The notes under the pieces are model-generated. The model did no database searches and was not told the origin of the DNA. It saw only the letters and a program-made list of their open reading frames with translations. The position numbers and the translations under genes are program-made. A stretch of DNA of 64,000 bases, taken from positions 1 to 64,000 of the forward strand of contig NZ_QIBZ01000013.1 in NCBI RefSeq assembly GCF_003725955.1, read 5' to 3'. The stretch is from Slackia isoflavoniconvertens. GTDB taxonomy: Bacteria; Actinomycetota; Coriobacteriia; Coriobacteriales; Eggerthellaceae. Below, piece by piece: positions 8,001 through 16,706 of this stretch. How positions within the stretch are numbered: the stretch's first letter is position 1; the number at the start of each line of letters is the position of its first letter.

Positions 8001-9131
8001 TCAGATTATAACCAGTTCATGCGTCGATTTAGTGAAGACTTCAAAACCGTCTTCGGTGACGACGCCAAAATCTTCCAAGCGACAGCCGATTTCGCCAGGC
8101 AAATACACGCCAGGCTCGACCGTGACGACATTGCCAACCTCGAGCGAAGTTTCATTGCGCGGCGAAAGCACGGGGAGCTCATGAATATCGATGCCCACGC
8201 CATGGCCTAGGCCGTGACCCATCTTGCCCGCGAATCCATTATGGGCGAGCACGTCTTCGGCCAAATGATGCATGGCCGCGCCCGTACGACCTGGACGAAT
8301 CATGGCCTCCACGGCTTCGTTCGCTTCGCGCACGGCAGCGAACACCTCGCGCGCGAGCGGCGTGGCCTCGCCGACGCACACGGTACGTGTCATATCGGAG
8401 CAATAGCCACCCTTGCGCGCGCCGAAATCCATGACCACCATGTCGCCCGCCTGCAAACGGCGCTCGCCCGCAATGCTATGCGGGGCGGCGCCATTCGGGC
8501 CGCTCGCAACGATGGAATCGAACGCCAAGCCCTCGGCGCCGAGGCGGCGCATGGTTTCCTCGAGCTCGCGCTTCACCTCAAGCTCGGTCATGCCTTCGCT
8601 CATAAACTCAACGATGTGCTCGAACGCCGCATCGGTGATGGCCTGGGCGGCGCGCATGGCCGAAAGCTCGCGCTCATCTTTCACTGCGCGCATCTTTTTC
8701 ACGAAGCCATCGGTCTCGGCAAAGCGAGGCTTCCACTTCGCCTCGCTAAATGCCCGTTCGAGCTCGCGGAATTCGCGCAGCTCAATCGAGTCCTCGATGC
8801 CCATGGCGCATACGTTTTCGCCCTCGGGAGTGCCCGCTGCCGCATGGAACGCCGCGAATTTCTTCGCAACCCAGGCAGCATGGGCACCACCGCATGCGTC
8901 AATGATCCACGGCGTATGCCGCGATGCGCGATCACATGCATCGGCATAGCGGGAATCGGTATGCACGAAGGCCTTCTTTGGCGTCACAAACGCCAAATGG
9001 GCCGGTTCGTCGTCAAAGACGTCTTCAAATTCAGTGAGCCACTGCACATTGGAAATATCGCGACAATAAAAATCGTCGATGCCGCAAGCCGACATGTTCT
9101 CGCGCATGCGTTCAAGCCTTGAGTTCGCCAT
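8001..9131 (-). CDS. M24-family Xaa-Pro aminopeptidase/dipeptidase
   Basis: A 376-residue cytosolic metallopeptidase with creatinase fold. An N-terminal creatinase-like domain (about 1-135) precedes the M24 catalytic domain. The five metal ligands are visible: two Asp in 'MDFGARKGGYCSDMTRT', His in 'GHGLGHGVGIDIHE', Glu in 'VEPGVY' and Glu in 'RLEDFG'. It removes or splits X-Pro bonds from peptides. ATG 9131 is chosen since AGGGAGA lies upstream and the family normally starts there. It sits 25 bases behind aroK and in front of efp, the usual actinobacterial context. PepP versus PepQ specificity cannot be told from sequence. Confidence 0.9.
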   Translation of the reverse strand: MANSRLERMRENMSACGIDDFYCRDISNVQWLTEFEDVFDDEPAHLAFVTPKKAFVHTDSRYADACDRASRHTPWIIDACGGAHAAWVAKKFAAFHAAAGTPEGENVCAMGIEDSIELREFRELERAFSEAKWKPRFAETDGFVKKMRAVKDERELSAMRAAQAITDAAFEHIVEFMSEGMTELEVKRELEETMRRLGAEGLAFDSIVASGPNGAAPHSIAGERRLQAGDMVVMDFGARKGGYCSDMTRTVCVGEATPLAREVFAAVREANEAVEAMIRPGRTGAAMHHLAEDVLAHNGFAGKMGHGLGHGVGIDIHELPVLSPRNETSLEVGNVVTVEPGVYLPGEIGCRLEDFGVVTEDGFEVFTKSTHELVII

Positions 9132-9156
9132 TTTGGGGCTTTCTCCCTTTCTTGAT

Positions 9157-10032
9157 TTAATTGGCGGGCGGCGTCGCGCCGCGCTGGCCGTTTTGCCGAT
9201 TATTCGAAGCGCGCATCTTGCCTCGCCCGCGGCTTCCTCGCCGGCGACGGTGCTTAGGCGCACCAGAACCATTCTGCTTCTTCTCTGCCGCGCCTTGCCC
9301 GCTCGCGGGCGCATGCGCAGCGTGTTTCTTTGACGAGGCTGCGTTTTCCCTGGAAGCTCTTGCAGCCTTTTGGCCCTTGTGCGAAGCATTTGAGCGCTCC
9401 GCCGCCGAACGCGGCCTTCCGCTCTTCGAATGCCGATGTTTTTTATGGCGCTTAAGGGAGTCGGCCTCGATTTTCTTCGCGACGGCATCTTCGGAATCGG
9501 GCGTATAGACGCCCGCACGCGCGAGCACCTTCGCTACAAAGCCCGCAACCGAGCCCGTAGAACGGCCCTGCACATTAATCTTCGCACGCGCAACTTCCTC
9601 GTAAAGAGGCTTGCGCTGCTCCCAAAGGCCCTCAATGTCGCAATCGTGCGCAAGCAGCGGGCGCGTGCTCAAATTATGAATGCGCCCCAAAGAAGTCGCC
9701 TCGCTCGATTCGAGCATTACGGCGAACCCGCGCCGCTTCAGAAACTCTCGGCTCTTATCGTAGGCAACGATGCCTTCGCCGCACGAGATAAGGGAATGCC
9801 CCATATTCGCGCATTCGACGAGGGCTTCATATTCAAGTTCACGCAGCGCATCTTCGCCAAGTTCGCCAAACAGCTCCGCCGCCGACTTGCCGTGTTTTCG
9901 CTCAAGAAAGGCGTCCACATCGACGCAGGCCACGCCCATGTCGCGCGCCATACGGCGGGCAACCGTGGTTTTGCCCACGCCCATGAAGCCCACCAGGAAG
10001 ACATTTTTCTTCAGCGTACCCACAAACGTCAC
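9157..10032 (-). CDS. aroK: shikimate kinase-like protein with altered Gly motif and long basic tail
   Basis: 291 residues: a shikimate kinase domain (1 to about 172) plus a tail of about 105 residues made mostly of Lys, Arg, Ala, Ser and Gly (from about 185). Shikimate kinase phosphorylates the shikimate 3-hydroxyl with ATP. Walker A (GFMGVGKT, 15-22), D40, R64, lid R124 ('STRPLL') and R140 ('EQRKPLY') are present. The substrate motif GGG reads G85-E86-G87, so its central Gly is Glu. It starts at GTG within a four-base overlap with aroC. The tail lies where aroB usually follows in this cluster. The tail could bind nucleic acid, but that is only a guess. Activity is doubtful. Confidence 0.8.
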   Translation of the reverse strand: MTFVGTLKKNVFLVGFMGVGKTTVARRMARDMGVACVDVDAFLERKHGKSAAELFGELGEDALRELEYEALVECANMGHSLISCGEGIVAYDKSREFLKRRGFAVMLESSEATSLGRIHNLSTRPLLAHDCDIEGLWEQRKPLYEEVARAKINVQGRSTGSVAGFVAKVLARAGVYTPDSEDAVAKKIEADSLKRHKKHRHSKSGRPRSAAERSNASHKGQKAARASRENAASSKKHAAHAPASGQGAAEKKQNGSGAPKHRRRRGSRGRGKMRASNNRQNGQRGATPPAN

Positions 10033-11165
10033 CGAGCCGCGAGTCTCAAACGACGCATATAGGCATCATATGACGAATGGATATCGGACATCGCCACTCC
10101 ACCAAAGCGTTCTTGATACGCACTCGCCAACGCAAACGCGATTTCCGCTTCGATCGCCACCGCAACGCCTCCCACCAAACAGGGTGAGTACGCGGCGGAA
10201 AAGCTTTCAGCATCGGAAAGCGTCTCAAGGTCGATGCTCTTCTGGGGCGCGCGAAGAGAAGCGCTCGGAGCCACGCCCACGCGCATGACCACAGACGCTC
10301 CCGTAGTAAGGCCGCCCTCGATACCCCCTGATATGTTCGTGGTATGAGCGAAGCCATGCGCGCCAAGCACAGCCGAATCGTATACGGCAGAACCGCGGCG
10401 GCGCATCATGTCGCGCGCTGAGCCGAACGACACGCTTACCACGTCATTCACAGAAAACGCCGCCTTCGACAGGCGGGCCATCATGCCGCCGCCGCGATAC
10501 GACCCCAAGGCGGGAGCAACGCCGTGTATCGCCACGGCGACCTCGCCGCCAAGCGTGTCGCCCGCCACGCGCGCCGCAGCGATTTCTTCCTCCATAGCTC
10601 GAGAAGCTTGCGCCGATGGACAACGAACGGGAGAAGATTCGATTTCAAGAGGTGTATAGCGCAGGGTCTCGAAATCGATTGGCTGCTCGCGCATGGCAGC
10701 CGCGCCAATGCGCGTGACGTAGGATTGGATTTCAACGCCGAATTCGGCCAAGAATTCACGCGCCACCGCCGATGCGGCGATAAGCGCAGCCTGCGAACGT
10801 GCCGAAGAGCCCTCGACGATGGATCGGCAATCATTGGCATCAGTCGCCAAAAGACCCGCCAAATCAGCCGAACCCGGACGCGGAACGGCGGCTTGGCCAG
10901 GCGCTTCGTCTTCAAGAGACGCTCGATATGCCGCATTGTCGACAACGAGCGACAAAGGCGAACCCGTTGTGCGGCCATCCGCCGAAACGCCCGAAAGAAT
11001 CGCGGCGCAATCGACCTCACGTCGCTCGCCACATGAGCAACCGTGCGACCATCGGTCCAAATCGGCTTGGATTGAAGCAGCCTGAAGGCGCAGGCCGGCC
11101 GGAACGTCGTCAACAATGGCAACCAAGCTTGCGCCACGCAACTCCCCTGCGGTCATGTACTTCAT
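10029..11165 (-). CDS. chorismate synthase homologue lacking the catalytic histidines
   Basis: 378 residues, full family length, clearly homologous to actinobacterial AroC ('MTAGE-LRG-ASLVAIVD', 'AILSGV', 'GGIEGGLTTGA'). Chorismate synthase turns EPSP into chorismate using reduced FMN and two invariant histidines. Here the GESHG motif reads GELRG (L9, R10) and the RPGHAD motif reads RPGSAD (S99); the later 'RSD.CAVPAAG' region reads 'AAYSPCLVGGV'. Both catalytic His and a conserved Asp are therefore gone, while the frame is intact. ATG 11165 has GGGAG upstream. The gene overlaps aroK by four bases. It is either a decaying or a re-purposed paralogue; normal activity is unlikely. Confidence 0.8.
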   Translation of the reverse strand: MKYMTAGELRGASLVAIVDDVPAGLRLQAASIQADLDRWSHGCSCGERREVDCAAILSGVSADGRTTGSPLSLVVDNAAYRASLEDEAPGQAAVPRPGSADLAGLLATDANDCRSIVEGSSARSQAALIAASAVAREFLAEFGVEIQSYVTRIGAAAMREQPIDFETLRYTPLEIESSPVRCPSAQASRAMEEEIAAARVAGDTLGGEVAVAIHGVAPALGSYRGGGMMARLSKAAFSVNDVVSVSFGSARDMMRRRGSAVYDSAVLGAHGFAHTTNISGGIEGGLTTGASVVMRVGVAPSASLRAPQKSIDLETLSDAESFSAAYSPCLVGGVAVAIEAEIAFALASAYQERFGGVAMSDIHSSYDAYMRRLRLAAR

Positions 11166-11274
11166 GGTTGCTCCCAACGTGCAACGTATCTCATCTTTCG
11201 CAAAAGATTCTAGCACGTGACAGAGAGACACTTTAGCGCAGCGGAATTTGGCGCGAAAACATCGCGCATATGGC

Positions 11275-11300
11275 AAAAATGGCCACCTTGCGGCGGCCAT
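11275..11300 (-). terminator. terminator of yqeG
   Basis: Stem ATGGCC / GGCCAT with loop GCCGCAAGGT on the minus strand, followed by TTTTT. It starts eight bases after the stop of the HAD phosphatase gene. Confidence 0.75.
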
Positions 11301-11307
11301 CGATGCA

Positions 11308-11802
11308 TTATTTCTCTGGGTGCGTATTCTTCATGAACAGCGCTTCCACATGGCGCAAAAGCAACGTGTGCTTCAGATCGACCGAAACGAGCGGCTCGAC
11401 CATATACACCGGCATGTGCATGAAATGCCCACCCCACACATCGGTTATGAGCTGATCGCCAATGCACAAGGTCTCGCGGCAACGCGCGCCCATCTTACGC
11501 AGCGCAAGAGCATACGCAAACGGCAGCGGCTTAATCGCGTGCGACACAATGGACAGCCCCAAACGCTGCGCCCACTCATGCGCGCCATGGTGCCAATTGT
11601 TGGTGAGAATGCACACACGAACGCCCGCGGCCGAAAGCGCCTTGAGCCATGCGCGAATGTCGTCGGGAACCTGGTGGGTATCGCGCGGCAGAAGCGTGTT
11701 GTCCAAATCAATAAGCACGCATTTCACGCCACGGGACACGATATCGCGCTCAATATCGATTTGCGTCACGCGCGTAAAGAATCTATCAGGAGTAAACGGC
11801 AT
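11308..11802 (-). CDS. YqeG-family HAD IIIA phosphatase
   Basis: A 164-residue HAD-superfamily hydrolase. The nucleophile motif DxDNT is 'IDLDNTLLPRD' near residue 32, motif II is 'ILTNN', and the late acidic motif is 'IGDQLITDV'. This is the YqeG/PGP-phosphatase-like subfamily found in Gram-positive bacteria, often beside ribosome assembly or shikimate genes; the physiological substrate is not established to my knowledge. The gene stands alone: a terminator (11960-11987) separates it from mltG and another (11275-11300) from aroC. The domain assignment is firm, the role is not. Confidence 0.88.
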   Translation of the reverse strand: MPFTPDRFFTRVTQIDIERDIVSRGVKCVLIDLDNTLLPRDTHQVPDDIRAWLKALSAAGVRVCILTNNWHHGAHEWAQRLGLSIVSHAIKPLPFAYALALRKMGARCRETLCIGDQLITDVWGGHFMHMPVYMVEPLVSVDLKHTLLLRHVEALFMKNTHPEK

Positions 11803-11944
11803 TGAATCCCCTCGTCAATCAATAGGTGGCAAAAAACTGGGCGCATATTTTGCGTTCACCATACCAGAAAAGGCCGCTGCGAGCGCCAGAAGCCGGCTCG
11901 CCCAGCGAGCCAAACGCTCGATCGTCAAAATGCACCACGCTGCG

Positions 11945-11987
11945 CCAAAAAGACAATCAGGGCCGGCATCGAACGCGATGTCGGCCC
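11945..11987 (-). terminator. terminator of mltG
   Basis: GGGCCGACATCG / CGATGCCGGCCC stem with one mismatch at 11960-11987. On the minus strand it is followed by TGATTGTCTTTTTGG. It lies 40 bases past the mltG stop. Confidence 0.7.
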
Positions 11988-12026
11988 CGCTTCTCGAATC
12001 AACGCCCATAGAGGGCGAAGCTCCGC

Positions 12027-13205
12027 TTACTGAAGATGCTCGGCAATTGCCTGCTGATGCTCTTCATACGTGCGGCTGAATTGATACTGCAGCTTTCCGG
12101 AATCGTCGTTCCAGAAAATGAAGTAGTAATAACCGTCGTAATCGCTTGCGGGAGCGCACACGGCCTGCAAACAATCAAGGCTCGGTGAGCAAATGGGCGT
12201 CGGGGGCAAGCCGGGGTTGGAATACGTGGAATACGGCGTTGCGGCCTGCACCTCTTGGGCAGACGGGTCATGGCCGACCTCGTAAGCAGTCGTGGCGTCC
12301 GATTGCAGGTACCCATTCGTCTCGCTATTGCTCGAAGACAGGCGATTGTAGAACACGGCGGCAACCTGCGCGCGAATCTGCTCGTCACCGCTCGATTCCT
12401 TCTCGACGATCGACGCAAGGTTCACCGCATCGTAAATCGAAAGGCCGCGGCTTTGCGCATACGACCAATCCAGGCCTGCAGTCTCGGTACGGAACTGGTT
12501 GAGCATGGCGCGAATAAGCGAGTCAGCCGTATCGGTCTCGCTTACCGAATAGGTCTTCGGGAACAGGAAGCCCTCGAGCGAATTCGTGCCCGCATCGGCC
12601 AAGAAATCGTAGTCGGAAGCGTACACACTCGCATCGGAAGCGGCGTTGGTGAATTCATCGGCACTCACCCTGCCGCCCGTGGCCGCATCGACCGCCGCAG
12701 CAATATCGGAGAGTTTATAGCCTTCGGGGATAGCCATTGCAACAGTGCCGAAATCGCCCGAAGCAACCGCCTTCACCACGTCGTCGAGCGTCATGCCGCT
12801 CGAAAACGTGTAGGTACCAGCCTGGAATTTGCTATCAAGCCCCATCGTTTTGGCGCGCGAAAAAAACGCCTTGGAGTCGGGAACCACGCCCGCGCTCTGC
12901 AGAATAGAAGCGGTATCGCTTGCGGAAGAGCCGTCGGGAATGGTTGCGGAAACAGTCGATTGAACCACGACGGCAGACCCATCGACGTTATCGCCCGAAC
13001 AACCTTTCAAGGCGGCGGAAACGCCGAATACCAGAGCAAGCACCACAACAATGGCGAGCACAATGCCGACAATGACGGGGCCTTTGCTCTTGCGCGGACG
13101 AATATGCGACGTATCGTAGGTGCGGAATTGGCGCTCGCCCTGAGCGTGCACCATACGCGCACGATGGTTGGGGTGGTTCGAGTACGTAACCTGTCTACGG
13201 GGCAT
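12027..13205 (-). CDS. mltG: endolytic murein transglycosylase MltG
   Basis: 392 residues. A short cytoplasmic Arg/His-rich N-terminus is followed by one transmembrane helix (about 43-66, 'GPVIVGIVLAIVVVLALVFG') and an extracellular YceG/MltG domain. A LysM-like subdomain (about 80-150) precedes the catalytic domain, which holds the glutamate motif 'SIVEKES' at about 265-271 and 'YNRL' and 'ATTAYE' further on. MltG cuts nascent peptidoglycan strands inside the membrane-proximal wall and so ends glycan chain growth. It lies 42 bases after ruvX; the ruvX-mltG pair is widely conserved. Confidence 0.95.
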   Translation of the reverse strand: MPRRQVTYSNHPNHRARMVHAQGERQFRTYDTSHIRPRKSKGPVIVGIVLAIVVVLALVFGVSAALKGCSGDNVDGSAVVVQSTVSATIPDGSSASDTASILQSAGVVPDSKAFFSRAKTMGLDSKFQAGTYTFSSGMTLDDVVKAVASGDFGTVAMAIPEGYKLSDIAAAVDAATGGRVSADEFTNAASDASVYASDYDFLADAGTNSLEGFLFPKTYSVSETDTADSLIRAMLNQFRTETAGLDWSYAQSRGLSIYDAVNLASIVEKESSGDEQIRAQVAAVFYNRLSSSNSETNGYLQSDATTAYEVGHDPSAQEVQAATPYSTYSNPGLPPTPICSPSLDCLQAVCAPASDYDGYYYFIFWNDDSGKLQYQFSRTYEEHQQAIAEHLQ

Positions 13206-13247
13206 ACTGTTTTCTCCCTTAACTCGCGCAACGCGCGAGACGCGTCT

Positions 13248-13658
13248 TTACACCTGAGAATCAAGCCAGACCTGCAAGAACAGGCTGGCAGCAATCATGT
13301 CTACTTTACCGCGCATGGCGCGTTCATCCAAACCTTCTTCTCGCAAAATACGCTTTGCCTCGCGAGAACTCAGGCGTTCATCACAAAAAAACAACGGCAA
13401 GCCGCACGCCTTCGCGATTTTTTGCGCTTTCTCGCGAATCGATGCCGCCTGCGGCCCCTCTTCGCCGGCCATGGTCATAGGAAGACCGCTCACCAGCTGT
13501 TCGATTTCCCAATCCTCAACAATGCGACGGAATTCGGCGCCGTGGTTGAGCACCACATCGGCCGGGAGCACCTTAAGGGGCGTGGCGATTTTGCCCGCCG
13601 AGTCGGAAACCGCGAGGCCAACGCGGACCTCGCCGATATCAAGCGCCAATGTACGCAT
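13248..13658 (-). CDS. ruvX: RuvX/YqgF Holliday junction resolvase-like nuclease
   Basis: 136 residues, usual length. It has an RNase H-like fold with the conserved start 'MRTLALDIGEVRVGLAVSD' (catalytic D7), 'GLPMTMAGEEG', and 'FFCDERLSS' with its acidic pair. The family (YqgF) takes part in pre-16S rRNA 5' end processing and has been proposed as a Holliday junction resolvase. The gene sits between alaS and mltG as in most actinobacteria and many Firmicutes. Just upstream lies a 26-bp-scale palindrome and one copy of the structured repeat (13843-13997), so it likely has its own promoter. Confidence 0.93.
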   Translation of the reverse strand: MRTLALDIGEVRVGLAVSDSAGKIATPLKVLPADVVLNHGAEFRRIVEDWEIEQLVSGLPMTMAGEEGPQAASIREKAQKIAKACGLPLFFCDERLSSREAKRILREEGLDERAMRGKVDMIAASLFLQVWLDSQV

Positions 13659-13729
13659 ATATGTCCTTTCTCTGCCGCTGCCCTCGCTATGGCGAATGCG
13701 TTTCCGCTTCGGTCAAGTCCTGACTCGCA

Positions 13730-13754
13730 CGAACAGCACATTAAGTGCTGTTCG
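13730..13754. repeat. short palindrome upstream of ruvX
   Basis: CGAACAGCAC and GTGCTGTTCG flank ATTAA: a 10-bp perfect stem. There is no T tract, so it is more likely an operator-like or REP-like palindrome than a terminator. Confidence 0.5.
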
Positions 13755-13842
13755 GCTCGTGCGGAATCTATCGGAATCGCACCCGCCATAACGAGGGCAG
13801 CGCTGTCAAAACACGTCCTGAAAATGCGCAAGAACGCAGATA

Positions 13843-13997
13843 GCCTTCGCCTTCGGCCGCCAAGGCGGCGCACGACCGTCTGAGCTCAAGCCTGCACTTC
13901 ATTCAAAAGCTAAACGAAGCCAGGCGAGCGCGTAGTGAGCGAAGCGAACGGTAGCGAGCCGTGGTCGCGCGAGGCCTTGGCGGCTGGAGGCGAAGGC
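13843..13997. repeat. structured repeat element, copy 1
   Basis: The left arm (13843-13880) starts GCCTTCGCCTTCGGCCGCC and is complementary to the right arm (13961-13997), with G-U-compatible differences and a few mismatches, over about 37 bp. The loop contains GTGAGCGAAGCGAACGG (13936-13952). The copy at 59218-59369 shares about 80 bases of loop but has arms of different sequence that are again self-complementary. It lies between alaS and ruvX. It could be a structured RNA, a MITE-like element or a REP-type repeat. Confidence 0.75.
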
Positions 13998-14045
13998 GGA
14001 CAGGCATGGCCCCGCAAAGCGGAGCCAAAAACGGCCAACTTACGA

Positions 14046-14069
14046 AAAAGCCCCGCGAACGGGGCTTTT
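14046..14069 (-). terminator. alaS: terminator of alaS
   Basis: AAAAGCCCCG / CGGGGCTTTT with a four-base loop, with TTTTTCG on the minus strand. It starts seven bases past the alaS stop. Confidence 0.9.
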
Positions 14070-14075
14070 ACCAGA

Positions 14076-16706
14076 CTATTTTGCAAGAAGCTCGCGCGCG
14101 GCGTCGAGCGCGGCGTCAATACCGGCTGCATCTTTGCCGCCAGCCTGAGCCATGGTCGGTTTGCCGCCGCCACCGCCCTTGATGTTGCCTGCGATAGCCT
14201 TGATCACGTTGCCAGCGTTAAAGCCAGCGGCAACGGCTTCATCGGTCGCAGCAGCCATGAGCACGGGCTTGTCGTTATTGATAGTACCAATAACGCACGC
14301 GCCAGGCTCGGGCATGCGGCCGCGCAGAATATCCCATGCGTTGCGCAGGCCGCCGGCATCCAAGCCGTCGATACGGGCGACAATGAGCGGATAGCCCACG
14401 TTCACCATATTCTCGAGATACTCGACGATGCTTCCCTCGGCCGCCATCTTCTTGTTGGCCTTACGCTTGGCCTCGAAATCTTTGATGGTGGCGATGTTCG
14501 CCGCCGTACGCTCGGAAACGTCGAACAAGGGGACGCGCAACTCAGCTGCAGTTTCCTTGAGCTCTTCCTCGACCTTGTTCATGTAGGCCAAAGCATCGAA
14601 GCTCGTCACAGCCTCGATACGACGCAGATTTGCGCCGACACTGCTCTCAGACACGATTTTCACGAAGCCAATCTCGGCGGTGTTGGCAACGTGGCAGCCG
14701 CCGCACAGCTCGCGCGAGAACTCGCCAGCCTCAACGACGCGCACGGTATCGCCGTATTTCTCGCCAAACAAAGCCGTGACGCCCGACTCGCGAGCAGCAT
14801 CGAGCGAAGTCTCATACGTGCTCATGGGAACGGCGTTCATGATTTGCTCGTTTGCGACGCGCTCGACCTCGGCCAACTGCTCGGGCGTTACGCCTTCGAA
14901 GTGGGTGAAGTCGAAACGCAGGCGATCGGGCCCGACGTAGCTGCCGGCCTGCTTCACATGGTCGCCCAGAACCTGGCGCAGCGCCGCATGGAGCAAATGC
15001 GTGCAGGTATGGTTGCGCGAAATGCGCTTGCGGCGAAGCTCGTCGACAACTGCACGAACGGTGTCGCCCACATGAAGCTCGCCTTCGACGACTTTCACGT
15101 TGTGGCAGGTAAGGCCCTTTTCGGGGGCCTTCGTATCGACGACTTCAGCCTTGAAGCCTTCGCCCTCGATAACGCCGGTGTCGCCCACTTCGCCGCCCAT
15201 TTCGGCATAGAACGGAGTCAGACCCAACACAATTTCGGCGGTATCGCCCGCAGCGATGGAGTCGACGCGCTGGCCCTCTTTGATGAGCGCGCGAACGCCC
15301 GAGCTTGCGCTCATGCGGTCATAGCCCACGAATTCGGTAGCGCCTACTTCTTTGAGAATGTCGGCATGCACGCCGCCGTACGTGCTCCATGCAGCTTCCG
15401 CGTCTTTCACGTTTGCCGCGCGAGCGCGCTCACGCTGGGCTTCCATGCAGCGCTCAAAGCCCTCCATGTCAACTTTCACGCCACGATCAGCGCACATTTC
15501 CTCGGTAACCTCGACAGGGAAGCCGTAGGTATCGTGCAGAGTAAACGCCTGCTCGCCGGAAAGCGTATCGCCCTCGAGCTTCTCGAATGCCTCGGCCAAA
15601 TACACCTGGCCCTGGCGAAGGGTCGCGCCGAAGCGCTCCTCTTCGGAAAGAATGACGCGGCGAATGAGCTCACGATTGTCGACGATTTCGGGGTACACAT
15701 CACCCATGAGCTTCACGATTTCATCGACGTACTCGTTGAGGAACGGACCTTCGATGCCCACCGTGTGCGCCTTCTGGATGGCGCGGCGCAGCAAGCGGCG
15801 CAGCACGTAGCCGCGGCCCTCGTTAGAGGGAAGAATGCCGTCGGCAATCATGAAGGTGACAGAGCGGCTGTGGTCAGAGATGATGCGCAGCGACTTGTCA
15901 ACATCGGCATCGGTTTTGTATTCCTTGCCGGAAAGGCGCTCGCCCACGGAAATCAGGCTGCGCAGCACGTCGGTGTCGTAGTTGTTCGTGACGCCCTGCA
16001 TAATGGCCGCGATGCGCTCCAGGCCCATGCCGGTGTCAATGTTCTTCGAAGGCAGCGGAGCAAGCGTGCCGTCTTCCTGGCCATCGAACTGAGTGAACAC
16101 GCAGTTCCAGTACTCGAGAAAGCGATCGCAATCGCAACCAGGCGCGCAGTCGGGGCTGCCGCAACCGACTTCGGGGCCCTGGTCAAAGTAAATCTCAGAG
16201 CACGGGCCGCACGGGCCGGTGGGGCCAGCGCGCCAGAAGTTGTCATCTTCACCCAAGCGAGAGATATGGCTGTCTTCAACACCGAGGCTCTTCCAAATCT
16301 CGATGGTCTCGTCGTCGTCTTCGAACACGGTGAAGTACAGCCTTTCTTTCGGCAGGCCGAGCACTTCGGTCGAGAACTCATACGCCCAAGTGCACATTTC
16401 GTTCTTGAAGTATTTGCCGAAGCTGAAGTTGCCCAGCATCTCGAAGAACGAAAGGTGGCGCGCATCGCCAATGTTGTCGATGTCGTTGGTGCGCACGCAC
16501 TTCTGCACCGTCGTGGTGCCGATGTATTGGGGGTCGAGTTCTTTTTGATGCAGGAAGTAAGGCTTGAACTGCACCATGCCAGCGCTCGTGAGCAAAAGGC
16601 TCGGATCGTCGGGAATCAGCGACGAAGAAGGCATGCGCTTGCAGCCCTTCTCCTCGAAGAACTTCAAGTACTTCTCGCGAATTTCCGCTGTAGTCATGTA
16701 CTTCAT
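14076..16706 (-). CDS. alaS: alanyl-tRNA synthetase
   Basis: 876 residues, full length. It charges tRNA-Ala. The class II aminoacylation domain is N-terminal ('FFEEKGCKRMPSSSLIP', 'QKCVRTNDIDNIG'). The editing domain carries the zinc/His motif 'NHTCTHLLHAAL' and the later 'CGGCHV'. The C-Ala domain ends in Gly-rich sequence ('GNIKGGGGGKP'). The ATG at 16706 gives the standard N-terminus MKYMTTAEIRE but has only a weak ribosome-binding site. The 270-base upstream gap holds no T-box signature that I can see. The gene ends in a strong terminator. Confidence 0.98.
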   Translation of the reverse strand: MKYMTTAEIREKYLKFFEEKGCKRMPSSSLIPDDPSLLLTSAGMVQFKPYFLHQKELDPQYIGTTTVQKCVRTNDIDNIGDARHLSFFEMLGNFSFGKYFKNEMCTWAYEFSTEVLGLPKERLYFTVFEDDDETIEIWKSLGVEDSHISRLGEDDNFWRAGPTGPCGPCSEIYFDQGPEVGCGSPDCAPGCDCDRFLEYWNCVFTQFDGQEDGTLAPLPSKNIDTGMGLERIAAIMQGVTNNYDTDVLRSLISVGERLSGKEYKTDADVDKSLRIISDHSRSVTFMIADGILPSNEGRGYVLRRLLRRAIQKAHTVGIEGPFLNEYVDEIVKLMGDVYPEIVDNRELIRRVILSEEERFGATLRQGQVYLAEAFEKLEGDTLSGEQAFTLHDTYGFPVEVTEEMCADRGVKVDMEGFERCMEAQRERARAANVKDAEAAWSTYGGVHADILKEVGATEFVGYDRMSASSGVRALIKEGQRVDSIAAGDTAEIVLGLTPFYAEMGGEVGDTGVIEGEGFKAEVVDTKAPEKGLTCHNVKVVEGELHVGDTVRAVVDELRRKRISRNHTCTHLLHAALRQVLGDHVKQAGSYVGPDRLRFDFTHFEGVTPEQLAEVERVANEQIMNAVPMSTYETSLDAARESGVTALFGEKYGDTVRVVEAGEFSRELCGGCHVANTAEIGFVKIVSESSVGANLRRIEAVTSFDALAYMNKVEEELKETAAELRVPLFDVSERTAANIATIKDFEAKRKANKKMAAEGSIVEYLENMVNVGYPLIVARIDGLDAGGLRNAWDILRGRMPEPGACVIGTINNDKPVLMAAATDEAVAAGFNAGNVIKAIAGNIKGGGGGKPTMAQAGGKDAAGIDAALDAARELLAK

